Source: Costus lasius (Eukaryota > Streptophyta > Magnoliopsida > Zingiberales > Costaceae). Taken from it: a stretch of 64,000 bases of DNA. This document shows, piece by piece, positions 1 through 10,792 of the stretch. The stretch's first letter is position 1. Each line of letters starts with the position of its first letter. The notes below the pieces were generated by a model that saw only the letters and a list, made by a program, of their open reading frames with translations, was not told where the DNA came from and did no database searches. The position numbers and the translations under genes were made by a program. The stretch is from NCBI GenBank assembly GCA_027563935.2, contig JANVAS020000203.1, positions 1,116,001 to 1,180,000 on the forward strand, in the 5' to 3' direction.

Positions 1-2
1 AG

Positions 3-140
3 ATCATTGATCGAGGCGAGATCAAGATTTGCAAGGTTCATACAGATGACAATCTGGCAGACCCGCTTACCAAGCCTCTGGCGCAGCAGAAGCATGAGAA
101 GCACTGTAATAATATGGGTTTGAGATTTCTCAACCATTAG
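3..140 (+). CDS. Element A polyprotein C-terminus (RNase H tail), partial
   Basis: This is the last 45 codons of a copia gag-pol frame, open from the window edge to TAG at 138-140. It encodes the end of the RNase H region, where RNA of the RNA/DNA hybrid is degraded during reverse transcription. The tail (ADPLTKPLAQQKHEKHCNNM, then GLRFLNH) is nearly identical in C, F, H, I and K, which makes the frame certain. ADPLTKPL near the end of pol is typical of plant copia elements. Nothing is broken in the part seen; the rest lies outside the window. Confidence 0.9.
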   Translation: MIDRGEIKICKVHTDDNLADPLTKPLAQQKHEKHCNNMGLRFLNH

Positions 141-160
141 ATTAAGTGCAAGTGGGAGAT

Positions 161-1861
161 TGTTGGGGTATGCCCTTAAGGCTAATGTTTGAGGCCTTGG
201 GATTGTATAAGTATCATGTAATAAACTCTTAAGTTTATAATAAGGCATGGTTGTTATTCAGGTTGTTACCTTGTCTGCTGTAATAAGTGTACTTCTGAAT
301 AATGTCTCAAAGCTGTTCAGCTAGGCTGACAGGCTATAAGTCCTTAGTCGAGATATCTTGGTGAACATGAGACAGCCTTGATATGATGGAGACTAATATG
401 AGTGCTAATCTTATAGGATGCTTCGAGCATGGAATAAGATGTAGACTCATGGGTACATTGGATGTACTGGACAGACCCTACTGGGATATTGCATTGCTTG
501 TCACAATGTGAATGATCCCTGTAAGCAGCAAGTGGCACATGTCCTTTGACTTGAGATCACTTGTGTTTCTAAATGATGATTGTCATTGTTTTGCGGTAGT
601 TCAATATCATTTGAAATATAATGATTATAGACTATCTTGGATGGTGAGCTTGAATCAGGTTAGGGCACTAGTGATAGATAAAGGATTGCCGTCTCCTTGT
701 TTAAGGAGTGTGGTGTTCTAAGGGCCCCCCTATATGAGATGATTGAGATAGTGTATGGCCATACCCAGATGACTATGTGCATCTGATCTAATCATGCTCA
801 TCGTATTGGAGTTACAAGCTTGACCCGCTTGTCCAATAAGAACATCCAGTGGCAAAGGACACATGTATGCCTTGTGAATTGAGTCACACTTGTGCTATGG
901 TTTGGGAGTAGTCTTGGAAGACTCTTTCCTTTATATCGGGAGACAGTGATGTGTTGCTAGATACCCCTCACTGATCGTGATAACGTAAGTTATCGTTACC
1001 GACATTTAGAGGAAACCCTCAGGGTCGCACAATTTGGTGATATGGCTTACTTGAGTCAGATCGTATGGACTGGATTCTTTGAGTTCAGATTAAAGGGATT
1101 TAATCTCTGATTGTAAGTGAGATCTGGTCTGATCATGTTTGATTGATTAGGACTTGAGATCGGTAAGCTTCGATCGAGAGAGGTGATGCTAGATCGGAGA
1201 GATCAAGGGCATCAGATGATGAATGGTTAGATCATGAGCCTTGGGGGTTCAATTTGGTCTAGACCAAGTGGCTAGAGCTATTTCGGTTTGGTTTGTTGAA
1301 CCAAAGCCGATTTGACATTTTGGCTTGAACCGGTTCACAATGGTGAACGCATGGTTCAATCCTAAAATGCGTTTGGGTTGAGTTGAGCGCATGGACTTGA
1401 TGAGCTTCCATTTATGGAAAGTCATCAAGGGCCGGTTTCACTCACTTCAATGCCAAAAACGCATATGCGTTTGCGCTCTTCTCTTCAACGCATTCGACTT
1501 TGGTTGGGTGGTGATTGACGAAGAGAAGGAGAGGTTGAGCAAGAGGAGCTCTCGGCCAAGAGGTTCATCATCCCCTTCCATTCGACACTTGAAGGCTTGG
1601 GTGTCTTGCTAGCACAAGAGACCGCAAGGAGTAAGCATCTTCACCTTGTGTGTGAACTTGTGGAGGAGATCTACTTTGTTCTCTTTATCCAAGCCGACTT
1701 CCAAGCATATGGCGTTGGTATGATTTTTATCTCAATCTATTCAATCGATTATAGTTGAACATATGGCATGCAAATGATCTTGCGACCCTTGCTTCCGCTT
1801 GCATATTTTACATTAGCGCCATGCTTAGGGTTTTGCCCCCTTATGATTAGGGGTTCCTACA
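161..1861 (+). repeat. Element A 3' LTR (about 1.7 kb)
   Basis: The LTR starts TGTTGGGGTATGCCC directly after a purine-rich tract (AAGTGCAAGTGGGAGAT, 144-160) that should prime plus-strand DNA. It ends CCTACA at 1861. Length is 1701 bp against 1648-1694 bp in the other copies. It contains TTATATC (931-937) as a TATA-like candidate, the hairpin at 944-973 and the palindrome GATAACGTAAGTTATC just after it. The last bases differ from sister LTRs, which end TTCA, so the 3' boundary rests mainly on where the sequence of B resumes. Confidence 0.9.
944..973 (+). other. Conserved LTR stem-loop (element A copy)
   Basis: CAGTGA (944-949) pairs with TCACTG (968-973) around an 18-nt loop, TGTGTTGCTAGATACCCC. 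The same loop occurs in every Angela-like LTR here and, unchanged, in the diverged LTR of G at 49425-49442, where the stem has changed on both sides. It lies just after a TATA-like sequence, so it may be near the 5' end of the element RNA; that placement is inference. Confidence 0.6.
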
Positions 1862-3072
1862 CATTCCATGTCCAACATGAACAACCCATTGTTAATCGAC
1901 CCAGTAGCATAAACAATATTATCAAAAGAAATATAACACTTTGAAATCTTGCATTCAAAGGAAAACCCTTTCCTGACAAGAGCAGAAATAGAGATAATAT
2001 TCTTAGTTATGCTCGGTACAAAATAACAATTGTCCAGTTCTAATACAAGACCAGATGGTAAAGAGATGTGATAAACTCCTACAGCAACAGCAGCAACCCG
2101 TGCCCCGTTTCCTACTCGTAGGTCCACCTCATGCTGTCCCACCTGTCTTCTTCTCTTGAGTTCCTGTACATTTGAACAAATGTGAACTCCACATGCAGTG
2201 TCTAACACCCATGAAATAGAAGAAGATAACATGACTTCAGTCACGTAAATACCTGAGCCAGAAGCGAAAGAGTTGCTTCCCTTCTTCTCTCCTTGGAGCG
2301 CTTTACAGTCCTTTTTCCAGTGACCTAGCTGGCCACAATGGAAACATCTGTATTCCTTTGACCGCTTGACCTTTTGTTTCAGAGCCTTGTTGTAGCTCTT
2401 GACAGGGGCTTTGCCCTTCTTCCCCTTCTTCTTGTTCCTTGAAGGAACCATTAGGACAGAGGATGAAGGCGTTCCCTTCTCACGAGACTGAGTTTGCTCA
2501 GTAGTCAAGAGCATGTTCAGTAACTCTGCAGGTGTACAGTCGATCTTGTTCATATTAAAATTAATGATGAACGGATCGAAAGAGGCCGGGAGAGACTGCA
2601 GAATGATGTCAATAACAAGCTCCTGATTGATGGTGTGTCCCAGTTTCTCTAGAGCCTCCTTGTACCCAATCATCTTGAGCACGTGAGCTCCCACTGGACT
2701 CCCTTCAGTCAGTTTGCTCTGAAAGAAAAGTTTCGTCAAATTATAGCGTTCAGTCCTTGCCTGTGCAGCATACAGCAGCTTGAGGTTTGCTATAATTTCT
2801 ATAGTTGACAAATCCTCATGCTGACACTGCAGCTGTGGCGTCATAGACGCTAGCATAGGGCAAGCGACGTCAATGCTATCATTGACATGCTTTTCATAAG
2901 CTTCCCGAACCGCCCTTGCGGCGTTCGCAGCGGGTTGAGGCGGTATAGCCGTCTCGAGGACATACAGTTTCCTCTCAGCCTTAAGAACAATCTTAAGGTG
3001 TCCGTACCAGTCTGAGAAGTTTGGCCCAGCAAACTTCTCCCTTTCCAGTAGGGATAGCACATTGAAGGCTGT
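1862..3072 (-). pseudogene. Element B gag-protease, truncated by element A
   Basis: This is an open minus-strand frame of about 400 codons. The gag N-terminus resembles the plant copia capsid region, followed by a CX2CX4HX4C zinc knuckle (CFHCGQLGHWKKDC) that binds element RNA, then the protease site WVLDTACGVHIC. It stops where A interrupts it, after the codons for MLDMEC. At the position where F and H have the start codon ATG, B has ACA (3070-3072), and an in-frame TAG lies a few codons upstream, so no AUG start is visible. Use of a non-AUG start is possible but unproven. Confidence 0.85.
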
Positions 3073-4849
3073 GGTGTTCGTTGCTGCAGTAATCTACAAC
3101 AATGCAAGAACAGCAAGGTCAGTATCAATGTTAGAATCAATTCAGGACTTAAGAATGATTCTTTTCTCACTATTTTATCTGGCTGAAAAATCCAGCAAAA
3201 CAGCCCGAAAGAGTAAAACTCTTTTAGTGAGATGGGATCCAGATTTCATACTTGGTCTCCGCGTCCCGCTCAGGTGAGATAAGATGCACAGAGAGTACAA
3301 GCACTAATATCTGGTAGGCAATCCCTGCCAATCGCCAACCCGTACGATTCCCCTTCATCTGGGCAATCCAGCAGACTGTGCCAACTGAGTTGGTACAACA
3401 CAGTCTCTGATCCCTCAGATGGCTGCCTCCATATGGCTACCATATGCTCAATATGTAGCCTACATGGTCAAGCTGACCCGACCTACTCCCTGGACCACCA
3501 CGTGCTATGCTGAGCAACGAGAAGCGATAAATCCCTTCTCTGTAACACGCAGGTGTAATCACACACCGTCTGAAGATAGATGGGCGTGCCCACTGAGTGG
3601 GTACAACACGGCCCCAACGATAGTCAGAACAGTGAGGTTTCGCGTCAGAAGGCTTACGTGCTTGATATTTAATGTTGGATTTTAACGGTCCTTTTATCTT
3701 CTTACTATCATTCAAACCCTATGGTGATAGCAGAAGAATAAATCATGCAGTTATTAAATTACTTAAACAGTAAATTAAAAGCATGATGTTCTTATGTGGT
3801 AAAAGCCCATTAAGCCTAAGTATGACCTTAATTAACTTAAGTCTTCACTTGAGCTCTTCTTGGGTCTTTTCCATTTCCTCTGGCCCAACCCGGGCCCAAG
3901 CGCCCACTGCAGCTCAGGTGCGCCCACCAGGTAAAATGCGCCTGTCCTAGAGTGGAACCCTAGACCTCCCACTGGTGAAGCCACTTGCTGCATGCGCCTC
4001 TGCCAAGTGTGCTCTGTGCTCATGTCTGATTAAATTACAATTTAATCTATCTAGACATGATTGACACGCAGGTCAATTACACTTTATAAATTAATTAAAA
4101 TGTGATGCGCAGATCACAATAATAATTTACAAATAATACACCAGGCACGCAGGCCCCAGCACAGCACACATTAAAATTAGGCAGCCCACATAAGATTAAA
4201 TAGACAATCATCACGTTATACAAACATCATGTGATCCAATCAAGAAAATAAAATTTTTTGAAAAACCCATTGGCTTCATTTTATTTCCTTATGTGCCCTA
4301 CTACCTTACAACGGTCCATTAATAGGGATCCACTCATCAGACCTAGTCTGACCCACTGCCCTTGCATGCACCAAGTCATAACCGACTTGAGTCGACCTCA
4401 TGGTCAACAATGCATGCGTGAAGGGCTGAAAATCCCTCATGAGTTTAGGCAAGCGGGTGTGACCCCGGGCCTTAATCATGGGCGTTCATCTGGTTGTCTC
4501 AATCAGACATCGCTACACGCCTTTCAGCAGTCGACCTATAGCCACCTCATGCTTGCGCATAGGTGCCATCTGGTCGACCCATCTAGGCTGTCAGATGGTC
4601 TGATCAGACTGTCGGGTCTAGACTGGACGATGACTTCAACCCTAATAACCCGTCTAAGTTGTTACAGCAGGCGCTTATAGATCTAGTGAGGGGCACGCAA
4701 GTAAGTTTTGAGAAAACTACAACAAGCGCCAACTTGCATGCATGCGCCAATGTAAAACATACATGAAATTTACGCATGCTCTTTTAGATCTACTATTAGG
4801 CGCAAACATGGATCACAATAAGCAATCATATGAAACATACAAGGAACTA
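3073..4849 (-). other. Element B untranslated leader (about 1.8 kb)
   Basis: This is the non-coding stretch between primer site and gag, homologous to the leaders of F, H, I and K. It contains the reverse complements of the two short hairpins CCAACTCAGTTGG (near 3380) and CCCACTCAGTGGG (near 3595), and a pyrimidine-rich tract ending TAG just before gag that resembles a splice acceptor. Small open frames here are not conserved and are not called. Confidence 0.75.
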
Positions 4850-4861
4850 GCTCTGATACCA
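4850..4861 (-). other. Element B primer binding site (initiator Met-tRNA)
   Basis: GCTCTGATACCA on the plus strand is the reverse complement of TGGTATCAGAGC, the standard plant copia site complementary to the 3' end of initiator methionine tRNA. It lies two bases inside the LTR end. Confidence 0.93.
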
Positions 4862-4863
4862 AT

Positions 4864-6546
4864 TGAAAGTTCCCTAAAGGGGCGAAACCCTAAAGCATGC
4901 GCATATAAAAAAATTTGCATGGGCGGAATCTAGGGTTTCCTAGGATCGCATGCATGTCATATGATCAACTTAAGAGTTTGTATAGATCAACAGAGAGATC
5001 ATACCAGTGCCATTTCTTGGATGGCGTCTTGGAAGAAGAGGGCGATGTGGCTCTCCTCCAAAGGTGGCGCACACAGGATGGGTGATCGCCTACTCCTTGT
5101 CGATCCTTGTGCTAGCAAGGCTCCAAGGTCTCCTGATCGCGTGAAGGGAGAAGAGATGATCTCTTTTGCTTGGTCGAATCCTTCTCTTGTCGTCAACACT
5201 CACACATGAGAGAAAGACGTTGTGAGCAAAGGGGGCGAGAGGCGAGAAATAGGGAGACCTCTTCGAACGTGAGGCGTGGTCTCATTTTGAGATCATGGCT
5301 TCTAAAAATAGCAAGCCACCACATGCGATCATGTGTTCACACCAAGTGAACGATCGCAATTTCCTCTCCCCTTGAACCATGCGCTCACTTGATGAGCCGG
5401 TTCATTTCATTTGGTTCAAGGACCAAATTAAGCCAAGCCTTGATCCAGATCACATTAAACCAAAAGGCTCAAGATCTGACCATTCATCTCTTGATGCTCT
5501 TGATCTCACCGATCTAGCATCCAATCTCTCGATCGAAGCTTACCGATCTCAAGCCCTAATCAATCAAACATGATCAGACCAGATCTCACTTACAATCAGA
5601 GTTTAAATCCCATTAAACTGAACCAAAACAATTCAGTCCACACGATCTGACTTATGTAAGCTATATCATCAAATTGTGCGACCCTAAGGGTTTCCTTTAA
5701 ATGTCGGTAACGATAACTCACGTTATCACGATCAGTGAGGGGTATCTAGCAACACATCACTGTCTCCCGATATAAAGGAAAGAGTCTTCCAAGACTACAC
5801 CCAAACCACAGCACAAGTGTGAACCCAAGTCACTTGGCATATGTGTTTCCTTTGCCACTGGATGTTCTTATTGGACAAGCGTGTCAAGCCTGTAATTCCA
5901 ATATGATGAGAATGATTAGATCAGATGAAATATAGTCATCTGGGTATGGCCATACACTTTCTCAATCATCTCATCCAGGGGGCCCCTATAGAACATCACA
6001 CTCCAATCAAGGAGACGGCAATCCTATATCTATCACTAGTGCCCTAACATGACTCATGTTCATTATCCAAGATAGTCTATAACCATTATGTTTCAAATGA
6101 TATTGAACTACCTCAAAACAATGCCAATCATCATTTAGAAACACAAGTGATCTCAAGTCAGAGGAAATATGCCACTTGTTCGCATATAAGGATTATTCAC
6201 ATTGTGACAAGCAATTGAATATCCTAAGTAGGGTCTGTCCAGTACATCCAATGTACCCATGAGTCTACATCTTATTCCATGCTCGAAGCATCCTATAAGA
6301 CTAGAACACATATTTGTCTCAATCATATCAAGGCTGTCTCATGTTCACCAAGATATCTCGACTAAGGACAATACTGCATGTCAGCCGAGCTAAACAGCAT
6401 TGAGACATTATTCAGAAGTATACATATTGCAGCAGATGATGTAACAACCTGAATAACAACCATTGCCTTTATAAACATAGAGTTTATACATGATACTGAT
6501 ATAATCCCAAGGCCTCAAACATTAGCCTTAAGGGCATACCCCAACA
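4864..6546 (-). repeat. Element B 5' LTR
   Basis: It reads TGAAAGTTCCC at 4864 and ends CCCCAACA at 6546 on the plus strand, which is TGTTGGGG...TTCA on its own strand, 1683 bp. It contains the conserved stem-loop and the TATA-like stretch common to the family. Confidence 0.93.
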
Positions 6547-7133
6547 CACCGCAATGGAATGGTGTGTCCGAGAGGAGAAATAGAACCTTACTAGATATGG
6601 TTCGTTCTATGATGAGTCTGGCTACTCTACCTTACTCCTTTTGGGGATTTGCACTGGAAACAGCTGCAAAGGTACTAAACCGAGTGCCATCCAAGGCAGT
6701 TTCAAAGACGCCATATGAGTTATGGTATGGGAAATAGCCGAGCTTGACATTTATTAAGATCCAGGGTTGCGAGGCTTATGTCAAAAAGCTCGCCTCTGGG
6801 AAACTAGAGAGCAGATCTGAGAAATGTATCTTTGTCGGTTACCCTAAAGAAACTAAGGGTTATTATTTCTACGATCCCAAAGAGAACAAAGTATTTGTTG
6901 CTCGAACGGCTATTTTTCTTGAGAAGGAATTTCTTCTGCAAGAGGCCAGTGGGAGAGAAATAAAGCTGAATGAGAATCCAGAAGAAGGACAAAGTAGTCA
7001 AGCACAGTTGGTTGAGCCTGAGCCAGTAGATCAGGTTACTGAACAACCTGAGGCTCAGATATCACGGGAACCGCGAAGATCGGGAAGGATCCGTCGATAG
7101 CCTGAGCGCTATGACGGAGTCTACATCATTAAT
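6547..7133 (+). pseudogene. Element C pol, integrase to integrase-RT linker, broken
   Basis: This is copia pol on the plus strand, starting inside the integrase core at TPQWNG (the catalytic Glu of D,D-35-E follows in SERRNRT) and running through the integrase C-terminus into the acidic linker. Two CAG codons have become TAG, at 6735-6737 and 7098-7100. The frame is then split by solo LTR D after TTAAT (7129-7133) and resumes at 12818. The 5' half of C is outside the window, beyond the insertion of B. Confidence 0.9.
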
Positions 7134-7277
7134 TGTTATAACCTAAAATTTATAACATTAATTTTTGGAAATTCATAAATTTTATTTTGGATTTTTAGGA
7201 TTTTTCTAGATTTTTTTGGAATTTTTAAAAGGTTAAAAAATTTGATTTTATAAAAAAAAAAAAACGTTGATTTTGCG

Positions 7278-7340
7278 CTCGCGGGGAGTCGAACCCCCGT
7301 CGCGCGCGAGGAAACGTCACCGTTTAACCAACGCGGCGAG
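7278..7340 (-). other. tRNA-like segment inside LTR D
   Basis: On the minus strand it reads like a tRNA without an anticodon arm. CTCGC at one end pairs with GCGAG at the other. A five-pair T-arm, CGGGG/CCCCG, encloses GTTCGACT. GGTTCGACTCC (7285-7295 on the other strand) is a perfect Pol III B box. A D-arm-like GTTGGTTAA stretch lies near the 5' end. At 63 nt, lacking an anticodon loop, it is not called as a functional tRNA gene. Confidence 0.6.
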
Positions 7341-9058
7341 TTTTGATTTTAATTTAATATAGGATTTGATCTTTTTGTATTAGATTTGATTTTGATTTGG
7401 GGGACCGAGTCAACCCGTCGTCTTCCCCGCGGATCTCGGCGATTTTCTCGCCGCCGCGTTCTCGCCGTCTGGAACGAGTTTCACCTCTATATTAGAGGGC
7501 TTTTGCTCGACTCGAGGAGTTTCGAACCCTAGCCTGTCCTCACCCCTCGACGCGCCGCCAGGAAGGAGAAATCGCGCTCAAACTCGTCACCGGAGTTCGA
7601 GCGGCGCCGCCTCGTGTTCCAGCCTTCCAGCGCCTTCGTCGACGGCGATCTCTGTGTTCTTGTAAGATCCAAGGATCTTAAGTCCTGGTAAGCATTATTT
7701 TGATTTAAATAAAATTATTGACTATGATAATTTTATGTATTGGTTGTCAAATTATAGTTAATTAACTAGAGATTTTGGTTGTTAATTTATTGTAAATTAA
7801 TTAGAGATTATTTATTTGATTGTTGGCTGATTTATGATAAATTATTATTGGTTGTTCATGATAAATTAATTAGGATTTATGGTTGTAAATTGTAAGTTAA
7901 TTAATTAGAACTTATTGGTTAATTAATTAGACCTTATTGGTTAATTAATTAAATTCTTATTGGATATTAATTAAATCCTTATTGGATTTGTGTTTAAGTG
8001 AAATAATTAATTGGATATTAGATTTAAAATTCAAATTATTAGTTAAATGGATTAAGTCCTAATCGGATTAACTAATTGGATTTTAAAATTCGAATTTAGT
8101 TAGTTAAATGGGTTAAACCTATTTGAATTAATGGGTTAATGGGTTTAAAATTTTAAAATCCAAAGTTTAAGTGGGAATTGCGCTTAGGGTAAGAGTTTTT
8201 GGCGATTTTGGCTTGAGGAAAATTGTGGGCGACGGCTTGAGAAGAAGTGGCGATTCTTGAAGAGTTTTGAGGTGATTTTCTTCATCTTCTTCCCTTGGCG
8301 ATTTTTCCTTGAAGAGAAGAAATTCCTTTGGCGAGTTCTTGAAGATTTTTGGGCGACTTAAAAGCTTTAGACGATTTCTTTTGTGGAGAATTTTCGGTTT
8401 AAGAGGTGAGTGGTGTGTCTTTTCGATTCCTAGCAATTTGGTTGTATTAATTAATGAGTTAGATTGATTGGAAAGTTTTATCATGCTAAAAACCGAATTT
8501 GAGCCATTCATTTATGAAAACCCAAATTTGATATTAATCTTGATATTGTGGTTAACATGTTTACATGTGAATTGAATCTTGATATTTCTCCATGAAAGGT
8601 TAGATTAGGGTATTTTCCATGAAAACCGAATTTGAGGCATATCTCCATGAAAACCGAATTTAGGGTAATTATTGTGTGGAGTTTAGGAAGCATTAAATCA
8701 TTGATCTTGAGTATGAAATTCTTCTTAACTAAGGTGTTAATTAAGGTGTATTTTTAAATTGATATTATGTTTGAAACCGTGGGTTACATGTGTGATTTGT
8801 AAAGCAATTATGCTTTAAATTTTATGTTGATTTTAGGGGCGCATGATAAATGTTATATGTCGAATTTTATGGATGCTTGATAAATTGCCAATAATGTTAT
8901 GTTGTAAAACTCATGTTTATTTAATTAAGATCATGTAATCATGTTTGAGAACATTGGGTGATAATTTAGCAAAATTACACTGAACTGACCAGCCTGAAAT
9001 TTAAGGACTACACTATATTCGGTGATATTCGAATATAAAATATTATGTGTTATGTTAT

Positions 9059-9183
9059 ATAATTTTGAACAATATGTGTGATCATGTGAATTTTGAACAA
9101 TATGTGTGATCTTGTGAATTTTGTGAATTTTGAACAATATGTGTGATCTTGTGAATTTTGTGAATTTTGAACAATATGTGTGT
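9059..9183. repeat. Short tandem repeats (GTGAATTTTGAACAATATGTGTGATC type)
   Basis: Three to four imperfect copies of a unit of about 25-40 bp, with the core TTTTGAACAATATGTGTG, lie in the AT-rich middle of LTR E. There is no coding meaning. Confidence 0.7.
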
Positions 9184-9598
9184 TTATGTGATTTTTGGAA
9201 TATTATGTTGTTATGTAAATTGTGAACGTTATGTGGTTATGAGATTTTTGAAAATTATATGATTATGAGAAATTTGGAAAATTATGTGATTATGTGATGG
9301 TTAGGACTAAGGCTAGGTGTAACTATGAACTCAAGGGGATAGTCCTTATGTGTTATGTTAAGGGTTTGAATTTCAGCCCTGTATTGTGATATGTGAGGAG
9401 GTTGATGTTCAGCCTGCCTATTATGATTATTGTGATGGGGGTTGATGTTCAGCCTGCCCGATATGATTTTTGTGATGACTATCCTAGAGTCTAGTTGACA
9501 CTTAGGAGTCCACCTTTGTGAAATATGTTCACCTATGTGAAATATGAAATAAGATGTGTCTGTTGTCCAGTAGGAACCTTTTGGGAGAACGGGTTTTT

Positions 9599-9885
9599 GA
9601 CGCAAAGTGCCATGTCTTGGTCGGACAGGGGCCACCTCTTGATGTCATAACTCTTTTATGTGATGGGGTAATATAAGACGCAAAGTGCCATGTCTTGATC
9701 AGACAGGGGCCACCTCTTGATGTCATTACTCTTTATGTGACAGGGTGATATAAGACGCAAAGTGCCATGTCTTGATCAGACAGGGGCCACCTCTTGATGT
9801 CATCACTCTGATGTGTTATGGGGTGAGAGAGCAAAGTGCCACGTCGTGACCTGGCGGGGGCCACCTCTTGATTCTACTCACTGTC
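9599..9885. repeat. Minisatellite, unit about 77 bp, 3.6 copies
   Basis: Units begin GACGCAAAGTGCCATGTCTTG at 9599, 9677 and 9754, with a diverged partial unit from about 9829. All contain GGGGCCACCTCTTGAT. Copies 2 and 3 are most alike, suggesting stepwise tandem duplication within LTR E. Confidence 0.9.
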
Positions 9886-10620
9886 CAGGTTTATGTGTTG
9901 CATGCAGCTCCCAGTGCTTTGGCCAAGCCGGGTTAGACCATATTGGTCACTACTGAATATGCTGGACAACTAGGTTGCTTATGTGTTGGTGTGTTTAGTG
10001 GTTTAGAGTATAACTCTAGAACCTGAGTTTGTGAACCTAAGTTGTTATGTGTTTAGTTGGTTTAAAATATATGTGTTTAATTGGGTTAGAGTAAAACTCT
10101 AGAACCTGAGTTTGTGAACATGAGTTTGTTATATGCTAGTGTGTACATCTGACTGTCTATATGATTTCTGTTTCTTTATTTTGTTATATGTTGACATAAT
10201 GTTCTTGTTAAAGATTTTTAAAATAATCTGCCTATATTTTTGAGTGTATGTTATGGATGGTCGATTTAGACTATCCACTCACTGGGCTGTGTAGCTCACC
10301 CCTCATTATTTTCAGGCATAGAGCAGGGGCGCATTTCATGAGTAACATTGGCGTGGATATTATGTTTGTTGCTTAAGAACTTTTATGCTAAAATTTTCTA
10401 GAGCCGGTTGTGGCTAAACCATATGATTTATATGAACTATGTGAACCATGTGATGTGAACCATGTGAACTATGTGAATTTGTGTTGCCAGATTGTGGCAG
10501 TTAACTGAGTTTGATTTTTGTGTCACCGCGGGCTTCAGCCTGGTTTCGGTGTTTGGTGTCAGTTTATAAAAATCGATTTTGTGGATTTGTTTTGAAATTG
10601 AAGTTGATGTGTATTTTTGC

Positions 10621-10792
10621 AATCGGTTTTGATACAACTGTAACTTGCATATGTCTAGTGCAAGTATTGCCTGGTGGCAGGTACCTTTATGGATTTTATG
10701 AATTTTAATCGGTTTTGATATAACTGTTGCCTTGCATATGTCTAGTGCAAGGATTGCGTGGTGGCAGGTACCCTTACGAGATTTATGAGATT
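10621..10792. repeat. Tandem duplication, 86-bp unit, in LTR E
   Basis: Two copies, at 10621-10706 and 10707-10792, begin AATCGGTTTTGATA and share TTGCATATGTCTAGTGCAAG and GGTGGCAGGTACC. They differ at about a dozen sites. Confidence 0.88.

Larger units (their letters stand above)
1..1861 (+). mobile_element. Element A: Angela-like Ty1/copia retrotransposon, 3' end only
   Basis: The window opens inside the RNase H end of a copia polyprotein and runs through the polypurine tract into a full 3' LTR. The sequence after 1861 is the reverse strand of another copy (element B) at its protease-integrase junction, so A is inserted in B in the opposite orientation. The right-hand target duplication should be CATTC at 1862-1866; its partner lies left of the window and cannot be checked. 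Only about the last 140 coding bases of A are present. Confidence 0.93.
1862..6546 (-). mobile_element. Element B: Angela-like copia retrotransposon, 5' half
   Basis: On the minus strand, from right to left, this holds the 5' LTR (6546-4864), Met-tRNA primer site, leader, and gag plus protease, cut at 1862 by the insertion of A. The rest of pol and the 3' LTR lie left of the window. After 6546 the sequence enters the integrase of a plus-strand copy (C) at the coding sequence for TPQWNGVSERR, so B is inserted in the pol of C. The expected target duplication is CACCG (6547-6551). Confidence 0.92.

Noticed and set aside
512..721. A 61-69 residue open frame (MRSLVFLNDD...) recurring in many LTRs
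   Set aside because: It recurs because the LTR recurs; it is broken or shifted in some copies, has no known domain, and lies antisense in the minus-strand elements. Treated as chance.
7278..7340. Functional tRNA gene
   Set aside because: No anticodon arm and only 63 nt; kept as a tRNA-like segment.
9599..9885. CRISPR-like array
   Set aside because: Units are contiguous 77-bp tandem repeats without unique spacers, in plant DNA.
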